Shown: positions 7,951 to 16,736 of the stretch, one piece after another | How the letters are laid out: the number at the start of each line of letters is the position of its first letter | Numbering within the stretch: position 1 is the first letter of the stretch | Origin: Candidatus Zixiibacteriota bacterium | Lineage (GTDB): Bacteria; Zixibacteria; MSB-5A5; GN15; FEB-12 | DNA length: 64,000 bases | Assembly (NCBI GenBank): GCA_029860345.1 | Contig: JAOUBJ010000020.1 | Location: 1 to 64,000 of the forward strand | Direction of reading: 5' to 3' | Notes under the pieces: generated by a model | Seen by the model: only the letters and a program-made list of their open reading frames with translations | What the model was told of the DNA's origin: nothing | The model's database searches: none | Translations under genes and position numbers: made by a program

Positions 7951-9257
7951 AGCTCCCGACGGTAGCCATTGTCGGTCGCCCCAATGTCGGCAAATCGTCT
8001 TTGTTCAATCGTTTCCTGCGTCGCCCGATTGCCGTTGTTGCGGAGCAGCCGGGGGTGACGCGCGATCGCAATTACGCCGTGTGCGATTGGAGTGGGCGCA
8101 GCTTCTATTTGATCGATACCGGCGGCATAGTGGCCGGTGCCGACGAGCTGATGGAAAAGCTGATAAGCGACCAAGCGGAATTTGCAATTGCCCAGGCCGA
8201 TGTCGTGTTGTTCGTGGTTGACACTCAAGTGGGTCCGGACCAAATGGAGGTGGCAATTGCGCGACGTATGAACAAAGCTGGGAAAAAGACCCTGTTAGTG
8301 GCCAACAAGGCCGATACCGATCAGTTGGAATTGCAGCGGTTTGAGTTCTACAAACTGGGTCTGGGTGATCCCATGGCCGTATCGGCCACGGGCGGACGTG
8401 GAGCGGGGGACCTGTTGGACAAGGTTGTGGAACTCCTGCCGCCACTCGATGCCGATAAGGTCGAGTCGCCGGTTATCCGAGTGGCGCTGGTCGGTAGACC
8501 CAACGTCGGCAAGTCCTCATACATTAACAAGCTCGTTGGCAAAGATCGACTGATCGTGACACCTACGGCGGGGACGACCCGTGACGCCGTGGATACGCCC
8601 TTTCATCAAAACGGACGTGACTACATGCTCATCGACACGGCCGGACTTCGAAAGTCATACAAAGTGCACGAGAACATCGAGTTCTACTCCAATCTCAGAA
8701 CCAACCGGGCTATCGCCGAGTGCGATGTTGCCATCGTGTTGGTGGATGCAACCAGTTCGGTGACGGCACAGGACAAACGTATCCTGGAGCAAGTGCTCGA
8801 AAACCGGCGTCCCGCTGTGCTGGCTGTAAACAAGTGGGACTTGATCGAGAAAGACAGTCACACGGCCGATGAGTTTACTCGTCAGATCAAAGACCTGTTG
8901 GCGCGGTTTTCCTACGTGCCGGTGATTTATACCTCGGCCCTCTCTGGACTGCGCGTGCCCAAAGTGCTGTCGCTGGTCAGCGCAGCATACGATGAAACCA
9001 AGAAACGAATCCCGACCGCCGAGTTGAACGAATTCCTACAACGGGTGATCAACCGCAAGCATCCGCCATCCCGGCAAGGGAAATACATCAAGTTCAATTA
9101 CGTCACTCAAAGTGAGGTCGCACCGCCGACTTTCATATTCTTCGTCAATCATCCCAAACTGATCGACAAGTCCTACCTCGGTTATCTGAGCAATCAGATA
9201 CGTCACGAGTACGGTTTCGAGGGAGTGCCTTTTCGGATGAAGTTTCGACGCAAGTAG
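7947..9257 (+). CDS. der: GTPase Der (EngA), ribosome assembly
   Basis: An essential double-GTPase needed for maturation of the 50S ribosomal subunit. Two tandem G domains are evident: GRPNVGKSSLFNRF near residue 9 with DTGGI, then GRPNVGKSSYINKL near residue 185 with DTAGLRK and NKWDLIEK. A KH-like C-terminal domain (about 350-436) ends in MKFRRK. The 436 residues match the family. It overlaps the DUF512 gene by four bases. An 86-base gap separates it from the chemotaxis operon, which has its own promoter. Confidence 0.97.
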   Translation: MKLPTVAIVGRPNVGKSSLFNRFLRRPIAVVAEQPGVTRDRNYAVCDWSGRSFYLIDTGGIVAGADELMEKLISDQAEFAIAQADVVLFVVDTQVGPDQMEVAIARRMNKAGKKTLLVANKADTDQLELQRFEFYKLGLGDPMAVSATGGRGAGDLLDKVVELLPPLDADKVESPVIRVALVGRPNVGKSSYINKLVGKDRLIVTPTAGTTRDAVDTPFHQNGRDYMLIDTAGLRKSYKVHENIEFYSNLRTNRAIAECDVAIVLVDATSSVTAQDKRILEQVLENRRPAVLAVNKWDLIEKDSHTADEFTRQIKDLLARFSYVPVIYTSALSGLRVPKVLSLVSAAYDETKKRIPTAELNEFLQRVINRKHPPSRQGKYIKFNYVTQSEVAPPTFIFFVNHPKLIDKSYLGYLSNQIRHEYGFEGVPFRMKFRRK

Positions 9258-9308
9258 TTCCGAATCCGGTTTTTCGGTTTCCTTTCATCCCCCAAACCCG
9301 TTACGACA

Positions 9309-9335
9309 TAAACTGATCTGCCGGCCTGCCGATAC
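9309..9335 (+). promoter_or_regulatory. Sigma-28 (FliA) promoter of the chemotaxis operon
   Basis: TAAACTGA (9309-9316), an 11-base spacer and GCCGATAC (9328-9335) closely match the FliA consensus TAAAGTTT-N11-GCCGATAA. The expected transcription start near 9342 lies two bases before the first ATG (9344), and no ribosome site is present. The first gene is therefore probably translated from a nearly leaderless mRNA. Confidence 0.75.
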
Positions 9336-9343
9336 AAATCAGT

Positions 9344-10636
9344 ATGAACGTGGTTGCCGGACAACGAAGTGCGATTAACGACCTTGAAGCACGACTTGAG
9401 GCCAAACGCGCCCAACTGCGCGACATGGCCACTATGGGGGCGGTGATCACGTCGATCCAGGAGATCAATGCCGTTTTGTCGGTAGTCATGGACATGGCTA
9501 TCAGGCTGGTCGACGGCGAGGTGGGGCTCATTATGCTCGAAACCGATGGGGTGTTGAAAGTCGAGATATCCTGGGGTGTCAACGAGGAATTCGCCAAGTC
9601 ACTGATGTACCTCGACGGCATGGATTTGCCCAGCTACTGCTTCAAAGTACGTGAAACCATAACATTGAATGAACTCGACCTAAAAGCCGAAGACGGGTTT
9701 GTGGTTCAGTCACTCGTATGTGCTCCTATTCAGACGTCGGAAAAATGTCACGGCGTGATGGTGATCGTGAACAAGTCGGACGCCTCGCTTTATGGCGATG
9801 AGGACAGAGAGATTCTTCAGATGCTCCTGAACTTTGTCGCCGTGGCCATCGACAATTCCAACTTGATAAGAGCCAGGCTGGACCAACAGAAGGTCGATCA
9901 GGAAATGGCCATCGCGCGACAAATCCAGGAAACCATCCTGCCCCAGGACATAGACAGTATCGACGGTGTCGACATAGGGGTAGCATACTATCCTGCGCAT
10001 GAGGTGGGCGGAGATTTCTATGATCTGATCCGGGTCGACGATTCCCGGTTCGTGGTCGTGCTCGGCGACGTTTCCAACAAGGGTGTCCCTGCGGCGCTGG
10101 TAATGTCGGCTGCAGCCGGTATTATCAAGTCGATAATCAAATCCGATACCGAAATATCGGTGTCAAAGCTGGCCGAATCGCTCAATGATATCCTGGCCAA
10201 TGAGATCATTAAGGATCGAGAGATGTTCGTCACTCTGTTTTTTTGCAAGTTTGATCTGGAGGCTCGTCGCTTGACCTACAGCAACGCCGGTCACATGCCG
10301 GGGCTGTTCTGGGATTCTGGCGAAAACTCTATATGTGAACTTGCCGAAGGTGGGCCTATAGTCGGGCAGTTTCCCGGCATCCCGTTCAAACAGGGTGAAC
10401 GAAAACTCCATCCGGGCGACCGGCTGTTCCTGTTTACAGATGGGCTGACCGAGGCAACCGACGCCGATGACAACCTGTTCGGACGAGAGCGAGCCGAGCA
10501 GGTATTCTCCGCGGAGACCGGTCTGGAGCCGAAAGAATTCTGTGTTCGGGTCAAAGAGTGGATCGACCGATTCAGCGAAGGAGCGGGCGAAGAAACCCAC
10601 GATGATTTTACCATCATGCAGGTGAAGGTCTCATGA
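9344..10636 (+). CDS. GAF-domain PP2C phosphatase, RsbU/SpoIIE-like
   Basis: A 430-residue serine phosphatase predicted to dephosphorylate the STAS antagonist encoded two genes downstream. A short coiled coil (1-35) leads into a GAF sensor domain (about 38-175), a helical linker (DQEMAIARQIQETILP, 185-200, typical of RsbU-type enzymes) and the PP2C domain. Metal-binding motifs are EVGGDFYDL (220-228), GDVSNKGVPAAL (241-252), TDGLTEATD and DDFTIMQ near the end. It is the first gene of the chemotaxis operon and ends in a four-base ATGA overlap with the anti-sigma-like kinase. The GAF ligand is unknown. Confidence 0.87.
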   Translation: MNVVAGQRSAINDLEARLEAKRAQLRDMATMGAVITSIQEINAVLSVVMDMAIRLVDGEVGLIMLETDGVLKVEISWGVNEEFAKSLMYLDGMDLPSYCFKVRETITLNELDLKAEDGFVVQSLVCAPIQTSEKCHGVMVIVNKSDASLYGDEDREILQMLLNFVAVAIDNSNLIRARLDQQKVDQEMAIARQIQETILPQDIDSIDGVDIGVAYYPAHEVGGDFYDLIRVDDSRFVVVLGDVSNKGVPAALVMSAAAGIIKSIIKSDTEISVSKLAESLNDILANEIIKDREMFVTLFFCKFDLEARRLTYSNAGHMPGLFWDSGENSICELAEGGPIVGQFPGIPFKQGERKLHPGDRLFLFTDGLTEATDADDNLFGRERAEQVFSAETGLEPKEFCVRVKEWIDRFSEGAGEETHDDFTIMQVKVS

Positions 10637-11061
10637 TGAGTGTTCACCTGGAACTCGAATATCCCTCCGAAATCGCTTCAGAGGCAAAACTTGTACAGCG
10701 CCTCAGGGAGCTGTTTGCGGCCAACCATGTGAGCAGTGATGAGCAAAGGGCTTTCACCCTGGCCGTTTCCGAGGCTTTCACCAATGCCCTGATCCACGGC
10801 AACCAGTTTGACCCCGACAAGACAATAAAGATATGCCTCGACATTAACGAGTCTTCGCTCCGTGCCGATATAATTGACCAGGGCCGGAACGGGCTCAGGG
10901 ATGTTAACCAGCCCCGGCAGACAGATCCTCTGGCCGATGGAGGCCGGGGTATCGGGTTGATGGAACGATATGTAAGCGAAGTTCAATTCGAACAAACCGG
11001 GGATGGGGGACTCAAGGTGTCGATAACGTTAGAACGTAAACAACTTACGAATATTGAATGA
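10633..11061 (+). CDS. RsbW-like serine kinase / anti-sigma factor
   Basis: A 142-residue GHKL ATPase of the anti-sigma-factor kinase type. The N box (SEAFTNALIHGNQ, about 46-58), an IIDQGRNGL segment for the G1 region and GGRGIGLMERYV for the lid/G2 region are present. Such kinases phosphorylate a STAS partner and, in the unphosphorylated state, sequester a sigma factor or another target. It overlaps the phosphatase stop codon (ATGA) and lies 28 bases before the STAS gene, making a complete partner-switching set. Which target it holds cannot be told from this window. Confidence 0.87.
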   Translation: MMSVHLELEYPSEIASEAKLVQRLRELFAANHVSSDEQRAFTLAVSEAFTNALIHGNQFDPDKTIKICLDINESSLRADIIDQGRNGLRDVNQPRQTDPLADGGRGIGLMERYVSEVQFEQTGDGGLKVSITLERKQLTNIE

Positions 11062-11089
11062 GAACTTTTTATAAACCACGGAGGACACC

Positions 11090-11440
11090 ATGGAAATCAG
11101 TGTGAAGGAATCCAACGGTGTTGCAATTCTCAATCTTCAGGGAAGACTGGATTTGTCCAGCGGTTCCTCGCTCAAGGAGCAGGTCAAACTGCTGTTCAAC
11201 GACGACAAGTCAAACGTTCATCTCAATCTGGCCGACGTGGAGTTCATCAACAGCTCCGGGTTGGGTTCGCTGGTCTCAATCATGAAAGAGACCAGATTGC
11301 GCAAAGGGCGACTGACCCTTTCCAACCTGGCCAGCTATGTACAGGAGATATTCGATATCACGCAACTGTCGCATATATTTGAGATTTACGCCACTCAGGA
11401 GGAAGCCTTGAATTCCTACCAGTCGATCAATGTCGGCTGA
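11090..11440 (+). CDS. STAS-domain anti-sigma factor antagonist, RsbV/SpoIIAA-like
   Basis: A 116-residue single STAS domain. The phosphorylation segment FINSSGLGSLV (residues 52-62, probable phosphoserine 56) is intact, and GRLDLSSGSSLKE fits the family's first strand and helix. When dephosphorylated by the RsbU-like enzyme it should bind the RsbW-like kinase and release that protein's target. Its ribosome site (GGAGGA) is strong. It sits inside the chemotaxis operon, 29 bases before the HEAT-repeat gene, so its output probably concerns motility or taxis. Confidence 0.9.
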   Translation: MEISVKESNGVAILNLQGRLDLSSGSSLKEQVKLLFNDDKSNVHLNLADVEFINSSGLGSLVSIMKETRLRKGRLTLSNLASYVQEIFDITQLSHIFEIYATQEEALNSYQSINVG

Positions 11441-11469
11441 TTTGTCGGGACAAGGAAAAAGGGGTTTGT

Positions 11470-13377
11470 ATGAATACTGCTGTTGATCAGATAGCCGAAC
11501 TGCTGGCGCGTTTGCAGTCGCCGGACTTCTACGAGAGAGAAGAGGCGGTTCGGAACCTGGGCTCATACGGCGAGGATGAGGCGGTGGCCGGCCTGGTGAT
11601 GGCTCTGGAAGATCCGGACATGGGCATCAGGGAACTGGCTGCCAACCTGCTCAGTCAGATGAAGGGCAATACAGCCTCTCAGCTACTGATCAGTTTCCTC
11701 GGCCACGCCGACATCGGCACCCGCAATCTGGCCGCCGAGATTCTGGTGAAGATCGGCGAAGAAGCCGTGGGGCCGCTGCTGGACGATATCGATAATGATG
11801 ACTACGACATACGCAAATTCATCGTCGATGTGCTTGGGCTCATCAAAGACCGGCGGTCGGTAGAGCAAATCTGTCGCAAACTGTATGATGAAAACTCCAA
11901 TGTGGCCTGCTCGGCCGCCGAAGCGCTCGGTGAAATAGGTTCCAAAGAAGCTGTGCCGGCGCTGATCGGGTCCTTTGAAAACGTCGAAGATGCCCGTCTT
12001 CAGGCCGCCGAAGCACTCGGAAAGATCGGTGATCCATCATCTTTGGACAAACTCTATGGCTTTGCAAAAACTGATGATCCGATGATACAGTATGTCGTTC
12101 TGGAGGCAATCGGGAATATTGGCAGAACCGAATCGATATCGCATTTGATGCCGCATCTCGATGACGAAGACAGCACCATAGCCGAAACCGCCTTGATGGC
12201 CATCATCAATATCAGCCTGAAAAACGATGGAAAGATAGAGTGCGACCTGCCTTTGGACAAATTCACTCATTTCCTGTTCGACGGTTTGAAGAACCACAAC
12301 CGAAAAATCACCGAATTCACCTTGAGCACGCTGAAGCACTGGTACGGGGAAGAAGTCTTGTCGCCACTGCTGGATACTTTGGATTCGGTCGAGGAAGAAG
12401 ATCGTTGTCGGATTTCGGACATTCTGGTCGAGGTCGGACCTTCGTCTGTTAGCTCGATGCTGGACCTGTTCGCCGACTCTTCGCTCGTTGCCAAACTGAC
12501 CATGCTGGATGTGATCAAGCAGTTCATTGATCCCAACACTGCCCAACGCTTGATTACGTTTGCCGAAGACCCTGAGCCGGACGTCAGACAGAAGATTGCT
12601 CACTTGCTGGGGATATCCGGATTCACCGGCGCTATTGAGCCCTTGAAAGTGTTAGCCGGCGATAAGATCGGACATGTTCGTTCAACGGCTTACGCGGCTT
12701 TGGGCTGGCTGGCCACGGAGAATGAAATCGACTTTCTGTTCGAAGGGTTGCAAGACTCTTATGCCGACGTTCGGCAGGCCGTGCTGGGCGCGCTTATCGT
12801 AATCGGCGCACCGCGAGTTGTCGAACGGTTCACCAGCGACCTTTATCATGATGATGTCGAACGACAGCGGTTGGCCGTGACTGCTCTCGGAATGATCGGT
12901 GACGCCGACGTGGTTGGACCGCTGCTGGGTGCCGTCAATCATCCCGATGCCTCAGTCAGAAAACTGGCGATAGCATCGTTGGGCAGAATTCAATCGGTAA
13001 CCGATGTGCAACCGTTGGTACTGGCATTGTCCGACGAGAGTGCGGCAGTTCGCAAGGCGGCGGTCTCGGCACTCCTGGAAGTAAAGGGCCAGGAAGCTGT
13101 CCACGACATCCGAGCTTTGTTGGAGGACGTTGATGTTTGGGTGCGCTACCATACGATAAATGCGATTGGTGAATTGGGTGTCGCCAGTTATGCAGACCAT
13201 ATATTGCCATACCTGGAAGATGACCAGGACATCATACGAATCGCCGCCGTCAAGGCCCTGGCCCTGATGGGCAGCCTGGAGGCCGTTCCCAAATTGCGCG
13301 AGCTCGGGTCGGACAAAAACGAAGATATCGTGCGAGCTGTCCAGTCGGCGGTGTCGGAACTGGAGGGAAGTGTCTGA
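11470..13377 (+). CDS. Large HEAT/PBS-lyase-type repeat protein
   Basis: A 635-residue all-helical protein made almost wholly of HEAT-like repeats of about 31 residues. They recur as units like VRxAAxxALGxIGDxxxVxxL, for example near residues 40, 134, 166, 197, 468 and 530. No catalytic domain, signal peptide or membrane segment is visible. HEAT arrays act as scaffolds for protein-protein contacts. Its position between the partner-switching genes and the response regulators, overlapping the next gene by one base, suggests it docks signalling proteins of this operon. Phycobilisome-lyase activity is unlikely because this is not a phototrophic context. Confidence 0.75.
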   Translation: MNTAVDQIAELLARLQSPDFYEREEAVRNLGSYGEDEAVAGLVMALEDPDMGIRELAANLLSQMKGNTASQLLISFLGHADIGTRNLAAEILVKIGEEAVGPLLDDIDNDDYDIRKFIVDVLGLIKDRRSVEQICRKLYDENSNVACSAAEALGEIGSKEAVPALIGSFENVEDARLQAAEALGKIGDPSSLDKLYGFAKTDDPMIQYVVLEAIGNIGRTESISHLMPHLDDEDSTIAETALMAIINISLKNDGKIECDLPLDKFTHFLFDGLKNHNRKITEFTLSTLKHWYGEEVLSPLLDTLDSVEEEDRCRISDILVEVGPSSVSSMLDLFADSSLVAKLTMLDVIKQFIDPNTAQRLITFAEDPEPDVRQKIAHLLGISGFTGAIEPLKVLAGDKIGHVRSTAYAALGWLATENEIDFLFEGLQDSYADVRQAVLGALIVIGAPRVVERFTSDLYHDDVERQRLAVTALGMIGDADVVGPLLGAVNHPDASVRKLAIASLGRIQSVTDVQPLVLALSDESAAVRKAAVSALLEVKGQEAVHDIRALLEDVDVWVRYHTINAIGELGVASYADHILPYLEDDQDIIRIAAVKALALMGSLEAVPKLRELGSDKNEDIVRAVQSAVSELEGSV

Positions 13378-13760
13378 TGGATAATCCGTCAATATTGGTG
13401 GTCGATGACGAACTGCTGATTAGAGACCTGTTGTATGACTTCTTTCACGATCAAGGTTGGGACATAACCGTGGCGGAAAGCGGCCAGAAAGCTCTCGACA
13501 TCATGCAGGAAAGACAATTCGATGTTCTCCTGACCGATTTGCGCATGCCGGCGATGGATGGAATGACCCTGACCAGCCAGGTGCAACAGGACTATCCGGA
13601 TGTTCCGGTGGTAATCATGACCGGATACCCGTCGGTCGATTCGGCCGTGGCGGCCTTGCGCACCAGGGTAGCCGACTACATAACCAAACCGTTCAACGTT
13701 AACGACCTCTTCAAGCGGGTGCTATCCCACCTGCCCAAAGAGGGTGAAGGAGCAGACTGA
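13377..13760 (+). CDS. Single-domain response regulator
   Basis: A 127-residue receiver domain without an output domain. The acidic pocket D10/D11, phospho-acceptor D54 (LLTDLRMPAMDG), the conserved Thr (IMTGYP) and Lys (DYITKPF) are all present. It overlaps the HEAT gene by one base and is followed two bases later by another receiver protein. The partner kinase could be CheA in the same operon or the kinase at 20082. Its MTGYPSVDSA pattern is more like NtrC-type receivers than CheY. Confidence 0.85.
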   Translation: MDNPSILVVDDELLIRDLLYDFFHDQGWDITVAESGQKALDIMQERQFDVLLTDLRMPAMDGMTLTSQVQQDYPDVPVVIMTGYPSVDSAVAALRTRVADYITKPFNVNDLFKRVLSHLPKEGEGAD

Positions 13761-13762
13761 TT

Positions 13763-14254
13763 ATGACGCTTCAAGACCAACAGCGCGTTTTGATAACCGA
13801 TGATGAAGCGGCCATCAGGGATGATCTGAGTGAGTATCTCACTAATCTGGGATATGTCGTCGATGCAGTTTCCGACGCAGCTACCACCGTGTCTTCGGTT
13901 ACAGATGCCGAATACAACGTTCTGCTGTTGGATCACATGCTGCCGGACAATACGGGCCTGGACATCCTGCCCGACCTGCTTGCAACTTGTCCCAAGTTGA
14001 GCGTCATTGTGATGACGGGTTATCCCACCGTGGACATGATTATCTCAGCCGTGCGACGGGGGGCGTGCGATGTTGTGGTCAAACCTTTCGAACTCAAAGA
14101 GCTGTCGCAGGCGGTTGAGCGGGCCTTGGCTCGCAATCATCGACTGATTGAGGGGATTGTCGACGGCGGGGATGCTATGACCGACGACCATGCAGCCGGT
14201 CCCAGTGCGGACGTATACAACCGGCCGAAAGCCAGGTCGACGGCCAATAGCTAA
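13763..14254 (+). CDS. Single-domain response regulator with short C-terminal tail
   Basis: A 163-residue protein. The receiver domain (about 7-125) has D13/D14, phospho-acceptor D57 (LLLDHMLPDNTG), MTGYPTVD and VVVKPFE. A 35-residue polar tail without recognisable output follows. The LLDHMLPDNTG motif lacks the usual MPxMDG. It is a paralogue-like neighbour of the preceding receiver, two bases away, and may pass or buffer phosphate inside the operon. Specific role unknown. Confidence 0.8.
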   Translation: MTLQDQQRVLITDDEAAIRDDLSEYLTNLGYVVDAVSDAATTVSSVTDAEYNVLLLDHMLPDNTGLDILPDLLATCPKLSVIVMTGYPTVDMIISAVRRGACDVVVKPFELKELSQAVERALARNHRLIEGIVDGGDAMTDDHAAGPSADVYNRPKARSTANS

Positions 14255-14286
14255 AAAGGGCGCTTGAATTCTCAAAAGGGTGGAAT

Positions 14287-15288
14287 ATGCTAACATCGTC
14301 CACGGCTGAACCGGAAATGACCGCTGAAGAATTCGTGATGATAAGAGATTTCATCCACGAAAAAAGCGGCATTTTCTTCGCTGAAAATAAAACATACCTG
14401 TTGAAAAACAGACTCATCAAGAGAATGAGTGATCTGGAAATCAAATCGTATCGCGACTACTTCTATCATGTCAAGTACGACACATCGCTCGTTGAGTTCA
14501 AGGAACTCATGAACCTGATAACGACCAACGAAACCAGTTTCTTCCGCAACGAACCCCAGTTGCTTTCCTTTTCCGACGAAGTGCTGCCCCTGATGGTTAA
14601 GACCAAGAAAGAGGGCGGGGGACCGAAAAGTATCAAAATATGGTCAGCCGGGTGTTCGACCGGAGAGGAGCCCTACACGCTGGCCATGATGATTATGGAA
14701 AAGCTGGGTAACCTGAGCGGGTGGAAAGTAGAGGTGATTGCCAACGACATCTCCGAACAAGTCCTTTCGCAGGCTCGCAAAGGAGAATACTCGGGCATTA
14801 CCTTGCGAAATGTAAAGCCGACCGTCCTCAATCGGTTCTTTGACAAAGTCGGAGACAGCTTTCGAGTGAAACCGGAGGTCAAGGCTTTGGTCAAGTTTTC
14901 GCACATCAACTTAAACGAGCCGCGCCAGATGTCGATGCACTCCGGGTTCGACACGATTTTCTGTCGTAACGTGATGATCTACTTCTCAGATGAAGTCAAG
15001 CGTCAGATTGTGCGAGGTTACTACAACAGCCTCCAGCCCGGCGGCTACTTCTATATCGGACACTCGGAAACGCTTCACGGTATTTCCAAGGCCTTCAAAT
15101 TGGTCTATTTCAAGAACGCCTTGGTCTATCAAAAGGAAGCTGTAGCGGCTGCATCCGGCTCCAAACCAGGCAGCATGTCGGCCTCGGCAACGGCCGGACC
15201 ATTGGCCGGGAAACCCAACGCAGCAGGCGGTGCGCGGCGCGCCATGGATCTATTGAGCAAAATAAAACCGATGACGGTGAATAGATAA
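14287..15288 (+). CDS. cheR: Chemotaxis protein methyltransferase CheR
   Basis: A SAM-dependent enzyme that methylates glutamates on chemoreceptors. The N-terminal helical domain (about 10-78) precedes TTNETSFFRN (79-88), the SAM site AGCSTGEEPYTLAM (121-134), the NDIS motif and FCRNVMIYFS. A 45-residue Ala/Gly/Ser-rich tail (about 285-333) replaces the beta-subdomain-to-C-terminus seen in shorter relatives. It belongs to the long chemotaxis operon with cheY, cheZ, cheA and cheB. No chemoreceptor gene is in the window. Confidence 0.95.
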   Translation: MLTSSTAEPEMTAEEFVMIRDFIHEKSGIFFAENKTYLLKNRLIKRMSDLEIKSYRDYFYHVKYDTSLVEFKELMNLITTNETSFFRNEPQLLSFSDEVLPLMVKTKKEGGGPKSIKIWSAGCSTGEEPYTLAMMIMEKLGNLSGWKVEVIANDISEQVLSQARKGEYSGITLRNVKPTVLNRFFDKVGDSFRVKPEVKALVKFSHINLNEPRQMSMHSGFDTIFCRNVMIYFSDEVKRQIVRGYYNSLQPGGYFYIGHSETLHGISKAFKLVYFKNALVYQKEAVAAASGSKPGSMSASATAGPLAGKPNAAGGARRAMDLLSKIKPMTVNR

Positions 15289-15319
15289 CGGCAAATGCCT
15301 CTACACGGGACAAGTACCT

Positions 15320-15709
15320 ATGGCACTCAAAATATTGGTAGTAGATGACTCACCGACCGTGGTGAAATTCGTGTCTTTCTCCCTTAAGAAAAGCGGATAC
15401 GAGGTTGTCACCGCCTGCGACGGGATGGATGCAATTGAGAAGATATCGAATCTGACCGAGCAGATCAGTCTGGTAATCACCGATCTCAACATGCCCAACC
15501 TGGACGGATATGGCTTGATCGAGGCCCTGCGTCAGAACCCCGAGCATGTCGGTACTCCGATAATCATACTCTCTTCGGAGGATGGCGAAGAAGATCGCAA
15601 GAAAGGTATCGAGGTAGGTGCCAGTTCATATCTGGTAAAGCCGTTCAAGGCCTCAGTCTTGATCGACGAAGTCTCACGATATTTGAATCAAGAAGAAAAA
15701 GTAAGTTGA
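15320..15709 (+). CDS. CheY-like response regulator (first)
   Basis: A 129-residue receiver protein with D9/D10, phospho-acceptor D55 (VITDLNMPNLDGYG), SSEDGEEDRKKG in place of the usual Thr-loop sequence, and YLVKPFK. The loop 'ILSSEDG' has Ser where CheY usually has Thr, resembling PatA/PilG-type or CheY-like adaptors. It lies 16 bases before a more orthodox CheY. It could be a phosphate sink or a second output for CheA. Confidence 0.85.
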   Translation: MALKILVVDDSPTVVKFVSFSLKKSGYEVVTACDGMDAIEKISNLTEQISLVITDLNMPNLDGYGLIEALRQNPEHVGTPIIILSSEDGEEDRKKGIEVGASSYLVKPFKASVLIDEVSRYLNQEEKVS

Positions 15710-15725
15710 GCAATAAGGAGGTTGC

Positions 15726-16100
15726 GTGGCAGATCTTAAAATTCTAGCGGTCGATGACAGCCCTACGATGCGGCGAATCATCATCAATACGCTCAAACGC
15801 GCCGGGTTCGAAGATGTTGTCGAAGCCAGTGACGGCCGGGATGCTCTGGCCAAGATGAAGGTTGAGAAGATCAACTTCATTATTACCGATTGGAACATGC
15901 CGGAGATGGATGGACTCTCGTTCGTAACTACTTTGCGCGGTATGGCCGAGTATAAAAGCCTGCCGATTCTCATGGTGACCACCCGTTCAGTCAAGGACGA
16001 TATCATGGAAGCCTTGAAGGCCGGAGTCAACAACTACATCGTGAAGCCGTTCACCCCGGAGACTCTAAAGGACAAAATCGAACAGGTTCTGGCCGGTTAA
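15726..16100 (+). CDS. cheY: Chemotaxis response regulator CheY
   Basis: A 124-residue receiver with the classic CheY set: D10/D11, M14-R region (SPTMRRI), D55 in FIITDWNMPEMDG, MVTTRS with the conserved Thr, and NYIVKPF. It should bind the flagellar switch (FliM, not in this window) when phosphorylated by CheA. The start is a GTG with a perfect AGGAGG five to ten bases upstream. Twenty-five bases separate it from the CheZ-like gene, its likely phosphatase. Confidence 0.93.
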   Translation: MADLKILAVDDSPTMRRIIINTLKRAGFEDVVEASDGRDALAKMKVEKINFIITDWNMPEMDGLSFVTTLRGMAEYKSLPILMVTTRSVKDDIMEALKAGVNNYIVKPFTPETLKDKIEQVLAG

Positions 16101-16125
16101 CGGCCTGTTTGAATAGGAGAATACG

Positions 16126-16716
16126 ATGTCGAATAACCAACCGCTACCAATGAAAATCCAGCAGGAGATAGAGGAACTGGCTTCTTCCATCAACGAGATA
16201 GTAGTCAAGTTCAAAGAGTTGCACCACCCCCTTCTCGAGTCCAGCGAGAAAGTTCCCAAGGCCACGGAACAACTCGACAAGATCAGCGAGCAAACTGAAG
16301 CAGCCACGCATCAGATGCTGGATCGGGTCGAAAAGATCGTGCAACACGTTGAAGATTCAAAATCCAGTCTGACGGAGATCAAAAGGTGTGTCACCGAAGA
16401 TCGCGTAGGCGAAATCGAAGGGTTGGCCGATGCCTTGATAGACAAAGCAAATGTCACCTGCAACGACGCCTATACCATAATGGATGCCCTTCAGTTTCAG
16501 GACATAACCGCCCAACAGATGAACCACGCTGCCGCTCTGTTGGAAGACATAGAAGCTAAACTCCAAAACATAATGGGTGCACTCAAAGGCAATCAGGATT
16601 CTCAATCCGAAACTGACTCAGACAAGAAGTCTCGCGTCTATGATCCGCACGCTGACCTCTTTGAGAAGAAGACTGATCAGTCGGCAATTGATGACATGTT
16701 TGCGCGAAAAACCTGA
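16126..16716 (+). CDS. cheZ: CheZ-like CheY-phosphate phosphatase
   Basis: A 196-residue, mostly helical protein. The motif ALQFQDITAQQM (about 121-132) corresponds to the catalytic region of CheZ (FQDLTGQ, with its essential Asp and Gln). The C-terminal end SAIDDMFARK resembles the CheY-binding tail. Together with its place between cheY and cheA this supports a CheZ role in terminating the CheY signal. The helical N-terminal half is poorly conserved, so the assignment leans on the motif and context. Confidence 0.78.
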   Translation: MSNNQPLPMKIQQEIEELASSINEIVVKFKELHHPLLESSEKVPKATEQLDKISEQTEAATHQMLDRVEKIVQHVEDSKSSLTEIKRCVTEDRVGEIEGLADALIDKANVTCNDAYTIMDALQFQDITAQQMNHAAALLEDIEAKLQNIMGALKGNQDSQSETDSDKKSRVYDPHADLFEKKTDQSAIDDMFARKT

Positions 16717-16736
16717 TTCATCCTGAGAGTTTCAAC

